Positions 1 to 6,500 of a DNA stretch of 11,407 nucleotides are shown here, piece by piece. The translations under genes were made by a program, and so were the position numbers. This DNA comes from Syntrophomonadaceae bacterium (GTDB lineage Bacteria; Bacillota; Dethiobacteria; DTU022). Positions within the stretch are counted from its first letter, which is position 1. Each line of letters opens with the position of its first letter. Under the pieces are notes generated by a model that ran no database searches, was not told the origin of the DNA, and was given only the letters and a program-made list of their open reading frames with translations. Where the stretch lies: NCBI GenBank assembly GCA_007131435.1, contig SLQM01000111.1, forward strand, positions 1 through 11,407. The letters run 5' to 3'.

Positions 1-88
1 CCGTTAACGTCGTCTTGCCGTGGTCCACGTGACCAATCGTCCCTACGTTTACGTGCGGTTTCGTCCTCTCAAACTTCTGCTTAGCCAA
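1..88 (-). CDS. tuf: Elongation factor Tu, N-terminal fragment (cut by window edge)
   Basis: EF-Tu is the GTPase that carries aminoacyl-tRNA to the ribosomal A site in the cytoplasm. Only the first 29 codons are in the window. They read MAKQKFERTKPHVNVGTIGH and continue VDHGKTTLT, which is the invariant EF-Tu N-terminus with the GTP-binding P-loop GHVDHGKT at residues 19-26. The start codon is TTG (88-86). An in-frame TAG at 91-89 sits directly upstream, so no earlier start is possible, and the conserved MAKQKFERTKPH sequence begins exactly at the TTG. A GGAGGT Shine-Dalgarno lies at 102-97, 8 nt from the start. The gene follows fusA after only 18 bp, as expected for the last gene of the str operon. 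The rest of the protein, including domains 2 and 3, is outside the window. Identity is certain; the TTG start is unusual for so highly expressed a gene. Confidence 0.96.
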   Translation of the reverse strand, partial: MAKQKFERTKPHVNVGTIGHVDHGKTTLT

Positions 89-96
89 CTAAATGC

Positions 97-102
97 ACCT
101 CC
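97..102 (-). promoter_or_regulatory. Shine-Dalgarno of tuf
   Basis: GGAGGT on the minus strand, 8 nt upstream of the TTG start of tuf and 4 nt downstream of the fusA stop codon. Its ideal strength and spacing, with the stop codon immediately upstream of the TTG, decide the tuf start. The closeness to the fusA stop would allow ribosomes ending fusA to reinitiate on tuf; that coupling is inferred. Confidence 0.85.
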
Positions 103-106
103 AAAA

Positions 107-2185
107 TTAATAAACAACACTTTGAGATATAATTTTTTCAGCAATATTCTTTGGAACTTCTTCGTAACGATAAAATTCCATGTTATAAACACCGCGTCCC
201 TGGGTATGGGAACGTAACTCGGTAGCATAACCAAAAATTTCTGACAGGGGAACTACTCCCCTGATTACCTGGATGCCGCTCTTCTGCTCTGTCCCAAGAA
301 TCCGCCCGCGGCGTCCGGTAAAATCTCCTATAATCTCGCCAAGATATTCTTCCGGCGCTGATACTTCCACTTTCATAACCGGCTCCAAAAGAACTGGCTT
401 TGCTTTTGATAAAGCCGTTTTCAAGCCCTTGGAAGCGGCAATCCTGAATGCCAGCTCTGATGAATCCACCTCGTGATAAGAACCATCTTTTAAAATTACC
501 TTGATGTCAACAACTGGATAACCGGCAAGGACACCATTCATGGCCGCTTCTTTCAGGCCGCTTTCCACGGAAGGGATAAATTCCCTGGGGACAGCTCCGC
601 CAACAATTTTATTTTCAAAAACAAATCCACCACCAGTTTCAAGTGGCACCAGGTCTATAACCACGTGGCCGTACTGGCCGCGCCCTCCGGACTGGCGGAC
701 AAATTTACCTTCAGCAGTAGTCTCACCGACGACAGTTTCCTTGTAAGCAACCTGGGGTTTGCCCACATTGGCCTGCAGTTTAAATTCTCGCAACAGGCGA
801 TCCACAATAATCTCAAGGTGGAGTTCACCCATTCCGGAAATTATTGTCTGCCCTGTTTCCTGGTCGGTATGGATCAGGAAAGTTGGATCTTCCTCTGAAA
901 GCTGCTGCATGGAAACAGTCATTTTATCCTGGTCGGCCTTTGTTTTCGGCTCAATGGCAATAGAAATAACCGGTTCAGGAAACTTAATATTTTCCAAAAT
1001 TATAGGTTTATCAAGAGCGCTAAGTGTATCTCCCGTGCTGATCTCTTTCGGGCCGATTATTGCAACAATATCACCGGTGGTGGTCTGTTCTATCTCTTCC
1101 CTGAAGTTAGCGTGCATCCTGATCAACCTGCCGATACGCTGTCTTTTCTGGCGGGTGGCATTAAACAGCACGGAGCCTTTCTTCAGCGTCCCGGAATAAA
1201 CCCGGGCAAAAGCCAGTTTGCCAACAAAAGGATCAACCATGATTTTGAACACCAGGGCAGAAAAAGGTGCGTCATTGGCAGGAAGGCGGAAATCTTCCTC
1301 ACCGCTGGAGGGATTAAAACCCTTAACCGCGCCAACGTCAACCGGAGAAGGCAGTAAATGAACCACTGCATCGAGTAAAAGCTGAACTCCCTTGTTTTTA
1401 TAAGACGAGCCGCAAAGCACGGGTACCAGGTTGTGGTGAATGGTAGCCTTGCGGAGAGCCCTGTAACACTCATCGGCAGTTATCTCTTCACCGTTAAAAT
1501 ATTTTTCCATCAGGTCATCATCATAATCTGCAACTGTTTCAAGCACTTTTTCACGGTAATCAGCCACCTGCTGTTCCATTCCTTCAGGAATTTCTGTTTC
1601 GGTGCTGCGGGTACCGAGGTCATCCTCATATTTAATCGCTTTACCACTGATCAGATCAACGATACCGTTAAAACCGCTTTCCGAGCCGATTGGCATCTGG
1701 ATAGGAAGGGCATGAGCATGAAGCCTGTCCTTTAGTTGATCAACAACGCTGAAAAAATCTGCTCCAACAGCATCCATCTTATTTACATAAGCAAGGCGGG
1801 GAACATGATAACGGTCGGCCTGCCGCCAGACAGTCTCTGACTGGGGCTCAACACCACCCTTGGCACAGAATATGGCAACCACGCCATCTAAGACACGCAT
1901 GGATCTTTCAACTTCAACTGTAAAGTCCACGTGCCCGGGCGTATCGATAATGTTAATTAAACAATCACGCCATTTACAGGTAGTGGCAGCCGAGGTAATT
2001 GTAATTCCACGCTCCTGTTCCTGGGCCATCCAGTCCATGGTTGCAGTGCCGTCATGCACTTCGCCAAGCTTATGCAGTCGCCCGGTATAAAAAAGGATCC
2101 GCTCGGTTGTAGTTGTCTTACCGGCATCTATATGGGCGGCAATTCCTATGTTCCTGATCTTTTCCAGGTTTGCTTCTTTGCTCAT
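107..2185 (-). CDS. fusA: Translation elongation factor G (EF-G)
   Basis: EF-G is the ribosomal GTPase that drives translocation of tRNA and mRNA after peptide-bond formation and, with RRF, helps recycle ribosomes. The 692-residue product has normal family length. The G domain shows the P-loop AHIDAGKT (17-24), the switch I segment RGITI (59-63), DTPGH with the catalytic histidine (81-85) and NKMD (135-138). The later domains are all present, including the SGGRGQYGHV stretch of domain IV and a complete C-terminal domain V ending in KIISQSVVY. The ATG start follows an AAAGGAGGG Shine-Dalgarno at about 2191-2199. The gene lies in the str operon between rpsG and tuf, which favours the main EF-G over EF-G2 or TetM-like paralogues. 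The 123-bp gap to rpsG is long for this operon and contains small palindromes, one covering part of the Shine-Dalgarno. Confidence 0.98.
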   Translation of the reverse strand: MSKEANLEKIRNIGIAAHIDAGKTTTTERILFYTGRLHKLGEVHDGTATMDWMAQEQERGITITSAATTCKWRDCLINIIDTPGHVDFTVEVERSMRVLDGVVAIFCAKGGVEPQSETVWRQADRYHVPRLAYVNKMDAVGADFFSVVDQLKDRLHAHALPIQMPIGSESGFNGIVDLISGKAIKYEDDLGTRSTETEIPEGMEQQVADYREKVLETVADYDDDLMEKYFNGEEITADECYRALRKATIHHNLVPVLCGSSYKNKGVQLLLDAVVHLLPSPVDVGAVKGFNPSSGEEDFRLPANDAPFSALVFKIMVDPFVGKLAFARVYSGTLKKGSVLFNATRQKRQRIGRLIRMHANFREEIEQTTTGDIVAIIGPKEISTGDTLSALDKPIILENIKFPEPVISIAIEPKTKADQDKMTVSMQQLSEEDPTFLIHTDQETGQTIISGMGELHLEIIVDRLLREFKLQANVGKPQVAYKETVVGETTAEGKFVRQSGGRGQYGHVVIDLVPLETGGGFVFENKIVGGAVPREFIPSVESGLKEAAMNGVLAGYPVVDIKVILKDGSYHEVDSSELAFRIAASKGLKTALSKAKPVLLEPVMKVEVSAPEEYLGEIIGDFTGRRGRILGTEQKSGIQVIRGVVPLSEIFGYATELRSHTQGRGVYNMEFYRYEEVPKNIAEKIISQSVVY

Positions 2186-2308
2186 TTCGTCCCTCCTTTC
2201 AAAGGCTAAGGCCGGGGGCCAGATTGCCGGAATTCCGGTTGCAAATAAATTATCAAACTGATTAATTAGCCCTAGCTTATTCTTAAACCTTAAACTTTCT
2301 AAGTTATT
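2186..2308 (-). other. rpsG-fusA intergenic region (123 bp)
   Basis: Read on the minus strand, this gap begins AT-rich, with a 5-bp stem AACTT/AAGTT directly after the rpsG stop and a tandem GTTTAAG-GTTTAAG repeat (2295-2282). It then becomes GC-rich, with a perfect 12-bp palindrome CCGGAATTCCGG (2238-2227) and a GGCC-CCC-GGCC inverted repeat (2220-2210), and ends in the fusA Shine-Dalgarno. I found no convincing sigma-A promoter and no hairpin followed by a T-run, so rpsG and fusA are probably cotranscribed. No small gene is apparent. Confidence 0.6.
2195..2205 (-). promoter_or_regulatory. Small stem overlapping the fusA ribosome binding site
   Basis: On the minus strand CCTTT-G-AAAGG forms a near-perfect inverted repeat. 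Its 3' arm is the AAAGG half of the AAAGGAGGG Shine-Dalgarno of fusA. In RNA it could pair as CCUU/AAGG with a UGA loop and partly hide the site. The stem is short, so any effect on translation is inferred and may be weak. Confidence 0.35.
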
Positions 2309-2779
2309 TTACCAGCGGTAATGGGCAAAAGCTTTATTCGCTTCGGCCATTTTATGGGTATCTTCTTTCTTCTTGATCGAAGCGCCTGTATTATTGGCAG
2401 CATCCATCAGTTCACCGGCCAAACGCTGGGCCATTGTTTTTTCTCCGCGGTTACGGGCAAACCCGATAATCCAGCGGATAGCCAGGATGTTCTTGCGGTG
2501 GGTGTTAACTTCCACCGGCACCTGGTAAGTCGCCCCGCCAACCCTGCGCGGTTTAACTTCCAGCACGGGTGAAACATTGCGCATGGCAGTTTCAAAAACC
2601 TCGTGCGGGTCTTTTCCCGTCTTTTCACGAATTATATCGAAAGCATCATAGATAATTTCCTGTGCTGAACCTCTTTGGCCGTCATACATCAGCTTATTGA
2701 TAAATCTTGTTACCATTTTACTTTTATAGACGGGATCGGCCAATAATTCCCGTTTTGATACAGGACCTTTTCGTGGCAT
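2309..2779 (-). CDS. rpsG: 30S ribosomal protein S7
   Basis: S7 is a primary 16S rRNA-binding protein that nucleates assembly of the 30S head and lies near the E site and mRNA exit. The 156-residue product has standard bacterial length. It starts MPRKGPVSKRELLADPVYKS and contains the conserved segment VLEVKPRRVGGATYQVPVEV, the GEKTMAQRLAGELMDAANNTG helix region and the nearly invariant C-terminus HKMAEANKAFAHYRW. The ATG start is preceded by a GAGGAG Shine-Dalgarno at 2791-2796, with a rather long 11-nt spacer. It follows rpsL by 26 bp in the classical str order. In Escherichia coli S7 represses its own operon by binding the rpsL-rpsG junction; the short junction here shows no comparable structure that I can see. 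No truncation or odd residue was noticed. Confidence 0.98.
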   Translation of the reverse strand: MPRKGPVSKRELLADPVYKSKMVTRFINKLMYDGQRGSAQEIIYDAFDIIREKTGKDPHEVFETAMRNVSPVLEVKPRRVGGATYQVPVEVNTHRKNILAIRWIIGFARNRGEKTMAQRLAGELMDAANNTGASIKKKEDTHKMAEANKAFAHYRW

Positions 2780-2805
2780 TTATCCATCCACTCCTCACAT
2801 TTTTA

Positions 2806-3180
2806 CTACGACTTCGGTTTCTTGGTGCCGTACTTAGAACGACCCTGGGCCCGGTTCTCTACACCGGCAGCATCAAGAGTTCCCCTAACCAGGTGATAGC
2901 GCACACCAGGCAAGTCTTTAACCCTGCCGCCCCTGACCAGAACAACAGAGTGCTCCTGCAGGTTGTGCCCGATACCGGGAATGTAGGCTGTCGCTTCGAT
3001 TCCATTTGTCAGGCGGACTCTGGCAATTTTACGCAGGGCAGAGTTAGGCTTCTTCGGTGTAGTGGTCGAAACACGGGTGCACACGCCTCTTTTTTGGGGC
3101 GAACGCTCCAGTGCCGGGGAAGAAGATTTCTTGGTCACCTGCTTACGTCCCTTACGTACTAATTGATTAATTGTCGGCAT
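2806..3180 (-). CDS. rpsL: 30S ribosomal protein S12
   Basis: S12 sits at the decoding centre of the 30S subunit and influences tRNA selection accuracy. The 124-residue product has the normal short bacterial form: MPTINQLVRKGRK at the N-terminus, TTTPKKPNSALRK at 39-51, GGRVKDLPGVRYH at 84-96 and GRSKYGTKKPKS at the end. The residues classically altered in streptomycin-resistant mutants, the lysines of PKKPNS (43-44) and Lys88, are wild type, as is Pro91. Asp89 in VKDLPG is the residue methylthiolated by RimO in some bacteria. The ATG start follows a near-perfect AAAGGAGGTGG Shine-Dalgarno (3195-3185) at good spacing. The gene follows the L7Ae-like gene by 29 bp and precedes rpsG by 26 bp. 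The sequence predicts streptomycin sensitivity at this locus, but rRNA and other genes also matter. Confidence 0.98.
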   Translation of the reverse strand: MPTINQLVRKGRKQVTKKSSSPALERSPQKRGVCTRVSTTTPKKPNSALRKIARVRLTNGIEATAYIPGIGHNLQEHSVVLVRGGRVKDLPGVRYHLVRGTLDAAGVENRAQGRSKYGTKKPKS

Positions 3181-3209
3181 TAGTCCACCTCCTTTAGTTA
3201 ATCTTTAAT

Positions 3210-3455
3210 TTATTCCTTGATAGCGGCAGTTGCCGCTTTAACTTTTATGCCACATAACTTGCCAAGCTGGCTCATGGTTTCCACATAAAGCGGTTCAATA
3301 TTATTCTCTTCACACAAAGAAACCACAGGCCGAATTATTCTTTCTTCAGCGTCCCTGGCGATAAAAACCTTTTCAACTTCTCCATTTTCAAGCGCTTTTA
3401 TCGTCTGCTTCGTCCCGACTACTTTATGGCGGGCGCTATTTATAAGTTCCTCCAA
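3210..3455 (-). CDS. rplGB: L7Ae-like kink-turn RNA-binding ribosomal protein (YbxF/RplGB type)
   Basis: This is the small L7Ae/L30e/S12e-superfamily protein that Gram-positive bacteria encode between rpoC and rpsL; the B. subtilis homologue YbxF binds kink-turn RNA. The product is 81 residues, matching the family length of about 82. It shows GTKQTIKAL at 14-22 and the L7Ae-type signature QLGKLCGIKVKAA at 63-75. The start is TTG (3455-3453). No ATG, GTG or other TTG is available in frame upstream within the plausible range, and the distance from this TTG to GTKQT matches YbxF within one residue. The only upstream Shine-Dalgarno candidate, AAGGA at about 3475-3471, is some 15 nt away, while a stronger GGAGGA lies inside codons 1-3, so initiation is probably weak. 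It is the first gene after the strong promoter at 3517-3545. Which RNA it binds here is unknown. Confidence 0.9.
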   Translation of the reverse strand: MEELINSARHKVVGTKQTIKALENGEVEKVFIARDAEERIIRPVVSLCEENNIEPLYVETMSQLGKLCGIKVKAATAAIKE

Positions 3456-3477
3456 CGGAAAGGCACACCATCCTTCT

Positions 3478-3510
3478 TTAAAAACCCCTCCACTGCGCCA
3501 TTAGGCGCAC
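3478..3510 (-). CDS. Possible leaderless 10-codon upstream ORF (speculative)
   Basis: GTG at 3510-3508 lies at the predicted +1 of the str promoter and opens the frame MRLMAQWRGF, ending in TAA at 3480-3478. It overlaps the 5'-end hairpin at 3494-3509, and there is no room for a ribosome binding site. It is listed only because the rpoB promoter has a start codon at the same position relative to its -10 element. Chance is a good alternative. Confidence 0.1.
   Translation of the reverse strand: MRLMAQWRGF
3494..3509 (-). promoter_or_regulatory. 5'-end hairpin of the predicted str transcript
   Basis: TGCGCC-TAAT-GGCGCA on the minus strand is a perfect 6-bp GC-rich stem with a 4-nt loop. It begins 1 nt after the transcription start predicted from the promoter at 3517-3545, so the mRNA would carry a hairpin at its extreme 5' end. 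The nearest T-run (5 T) begins 9 nt beyond the stem, which does not fit an intrinsic terminator. Protection of the mRNA 5' end or control of the first gene are inferred possibilities. Confidence 0.6.
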
Positions 3511-3516
3511 CTTAAG

Positions 3517-3545
3517 ATTTTATCACCGTCAAGATTGCTTGTCAA
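3517..3545 (-). promoter_or_regulatory. Sigma-A promoter of the L7Ae-rpsL-rpsG-fusA-tuf operon
   Basis: On the minus strand TTGACA (3545-3540) is a perfect -35 element. A 17-bp spacer ending in TGA, an extended -10 TGN motif, leads to TAAAAT (3522-3517). The sequence upstream of -35 is strongly A/T-rich, like an UP element. The predicted start is near 3510, giving a leader of about 55 nt before the TTG start of the L7Ae-like gene. The promoter lies 28 bp downstream of the rpoC stop. No terminator separates it from rpoC, so the str genes should receive both their own transcripts and read-through from rpoBC. Confidence 0.85.
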
Positions 3546-3555
3546 TTAAAAATTG

Positions 3556-3582
3556 CAATTTAATCTTCCCAATTTAATCTTC
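3556..3582. repeat. 13-bp tandem direct repeat over the rpoC stop codon
   Basis: The plus-strand 13-mer CAATTTAATCTTC occurs at 3556-3568 and again, identical, at 3570-3582, with a 14-bp period. The copy at 3570-3582 contains the end of rpoC including its TAA stop (Glu-Asp-stop); the other lies just downstream in the intergenic region. It overlaps a 12-bp palindrome AAATTGCAATTT (3550-3561) and lies in the A/T-rich region upstream of the str promoter. It looks like a local slippage duplication. Confidence 0.85.
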
Positions 3583-6500
3583 AAACATTTCCGGGTCTTC
3601 CTCGATCCTTTCGGGGCGCTGGTCGGCTGTGGAGGCGATTGCAGTCTCTTCGCCATCTATACCCAGGTCAACTTCCAGGGCTTTTTCTTCTTCCGGTTCA
3701 GGCTCAAGACCCAGAGGGCGGACCTCAATATTGCGATAACGGGTCATACCCGTTCCGGCAGGAATAAGCTTACCGATGATTACATTTTCTTTCAAACCAA
3801 GCAGCTGATCCTGGCGGCCCTTGATCGATGCTTCAGTCAGCACACGGGTTGTCTCCTGGAATGAAGCTGCCGAAAGGAATGATTCTGTGGCCAGGGAAGT
3901 CTTGGTAATCCCCAGCAGCAGGGCCCGGGCAACTGCCGGCTGGCCGCCTTCCTTTTCAACTTCAGCATTAATCTCTTCAAAAATGTGGCTGTCGAGCATA
4001 CCACCAGGCAGCAAATCGGTATCGCCGGGGTCTTCAATTTTCACTTTTTTCAGCATCTGGCGCACTATGATCTCGATATGCTTATCGCTGATATCAACTC
4101 CCTGCATCTTGTAAACCCACTGCACTTCTTTCAGCAGGTAAAGCTGGACTCCTCGCACACCTTTAACCTTCAACAGTTCATGCGGGTTGATGGATCCTTC
4201 AGTTAACTCATCCCCGGCGCTTACTTTCTGACCGTCTTCCACTTTAATCCTGGCACCGTAAGGAATGTTGTAAACCCTTGACTCACCATGTTCCGCAGTT
4301 AGCCTTATTTCTCTCTTGTAGCGGGTTTCAACCAGTTCAATTTCCCCGGCAATCTCAGCAATCAGGGATTGCCCCTTTGGTTTTCGGGCTTCAAAAAGCT
4401 CTTCAACCCTGGGCAAACCCTGGGTTATATCGTCACCGGCCACACCGCCGGTATGGAAAGTTCTCATTGTTAACTGGGTACCCGGTTCCCCAATTGACTG
4501 GGCAGCAATAATCCCAACAGCCTCTCCTACATTGACAATCTTGCCGTTCGCCAGGTCACGCCCGTAACATTTCACACAAACACCGTGCCGGGTTTTGCAG
4601 GTTAAGACACAGCGGAAACGAACTTCAGTTATTTTCAGCTCGGCTATTTCCTGGGCCATTTCCTCGGTGATCAGGGTATTGGCTTCAATTAAAACCTCGC
4701 CTGATTCGGGATGATATACCGGTTCCATGGTATAGCGGCCTATAACCCTGTTAACTGCATCTTCCAGGGTTTCATCGCGATCGAGAAATTCACTTAAGCC
4801 GATTGACTGTCCAGTTCCGCAATCATCTTCCCGCACTATCACATCCTGCACCACATCAACCAGGCGACGGGTCAGGTAGCCGGAGTCCGCTGTTTTAAGA
4901 GCCGTATCGGCCAAACCTTTCCTCGCTCCGTGGGTAGAAATGAAGTATTCAAGCACGGTAAGCCCTTCTCGGAAATTAGCTTTAATCGGGATATCGATAA
5001 TCCGGCCTGCCGGGTCGGCCATCAGCCCCCGCATTCCCGCCAGCTGGGTAATCTGTGATTCATTACCGCGGGCTCCTGAATGGGCCATCATATATATGGG
5101 GTTCAGCTCATCAAGTGAACCCATTAAGGCTTTGGTTACATCGTCTTTCGCTTTACTCCACAGCTCGATTACCCGGTCATATCTTTCCTTTTCGGTAATC
5201 AACCCCAGGGAAAACTGTTCTTCAGTAGCCTCAACCTTGTCTTCGGCATCCTTTAAGATTTCCAGCTTTTTCTCAGGCACTTCAATATCACTTACAGCAA
5301 CTGTTATACCGGCCCTGGTCGCATAATGGAAGCCTAAAGATTTAACCCTGTCCAGAACCTCTGCAGTCCTGGTGTTACCATACATGCGGTAACAGCGGGC
5401 GATTAAGTCTGCCAGGAAATCCTTCTTGATTGCCTTGTTACGCGGCAGTTTTTCCAGCAATTTCTCAGGTTCCAGGCCGCGCAGGGGGATGAAACTATCC
5501 TCTGGCAGAAAACCGTTGAAATCTGCATTATTAATGTATGGAAAATCTTTAGGGAAAACATCGTTAAATATAATTTTACCCGGCGTTGTCAGTAAATATT
5601 TTTTACGCCTTACAAAATCACGGCCCTTGAACCCGGAAGCCCTGACAAATATGCGGGCATGCAGGTCAATGTAATTTAGCTCATAGGCGGTAACCGCCTC
5701 TTCAGGATCGGGGAAAACCTTGCCTTCACCCCTGGCTCCGCTCTTTTCAAGCGTGAGGTAGTATGCCCCGAGCACCATGTCCTGGGTGGGAGTTGTAACG
5801 GGGCGCCCCTCTTTCGGGTTAAGAATATTGTGGGCCGAAAGCATGAGCAGGCGCGCTTCAGCCTGGGCTTCAGCAGAGAGGGGGACGTGAACAGCCATCT
5901 GGTCACCGTCAAAGTCTGCATTATAGGCTGCACAGACCAGGGGGTGAATCTGGATCGCACGCCCTTCCACAAGCACAGGCTCAAAAGCCTGGATGCCCAG
6001 ACGGTGCAGGGTTGGGGCGCGGTTCAAAAGCACCGGGTGATCCCTGATTACTTCTTCAAGCACATCCCATACCTCGGGGCGTACTTTTTCAACCATCCGT
6101 TTGGCGCTTTTGATATTATGGGCCAGGCCATCACTAACCAGGCGCTTCATCACAAAAGGCTTAAACAGCTCTAAAGCCATTTCCTTGGGCAGGCCGCACT
6201 GGTATAGTTTTAATTCAGGGCCAACCACGATAACTGAGCGCCCAGAGTAGTCAACCCTTTTACCAAGCAGGTTTTGGCGGAAACGCCCCTGCTTTCCTTT
6301 TAACATGTCGCTTAACGATTTAAGCGGGCGGTTCCCCGGGCCTGTAACGGGCCTCCCGCGGCGCCCGTTGTCAATCAGGGCATCTACAGCTTCTTGCAGC
6401 ATGCGCTTCTCGTTGCGGACAATTATATCGGGTGCGCCAAGATCAAGCAGGCGTTTCAGGCGGTTGTTTCGGTTAATCACCCTGCGGTATAAGTCGTTTA

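Noticed and set aside
759..1199. Plus-strand open frame of 146 codons opposite fusA
   Set aside because: It lies wholly antisense to the conserved fusA gene, shows no recognisable family and has no promoter or ribosome binding site.
2251..2308. Promoter for fusA in the rpsG-fusA gap
   Set aside because: GATAAT at 2256-2251 resembles a -10 element, but no acceptable -35 lies 16-18 bp upstream.
3478..3509. Hairpin plus T-run as an intrinsic terminator of rpoC
   Set aside because: The T-run starts 9 nt after the stem, the stem is only 6 bp, and the hairpin lies downstream of a strong promoter, so a leader hairpin fits better.
3550..3561. AAATTGCAATTT palindrome after rpoC as a terminator or operator
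   Set aside because: As RNA it gives only a weak A/U stem, and nothing else supports an operator; it may simply be part of the A/T-rich region upstream of the promoter.
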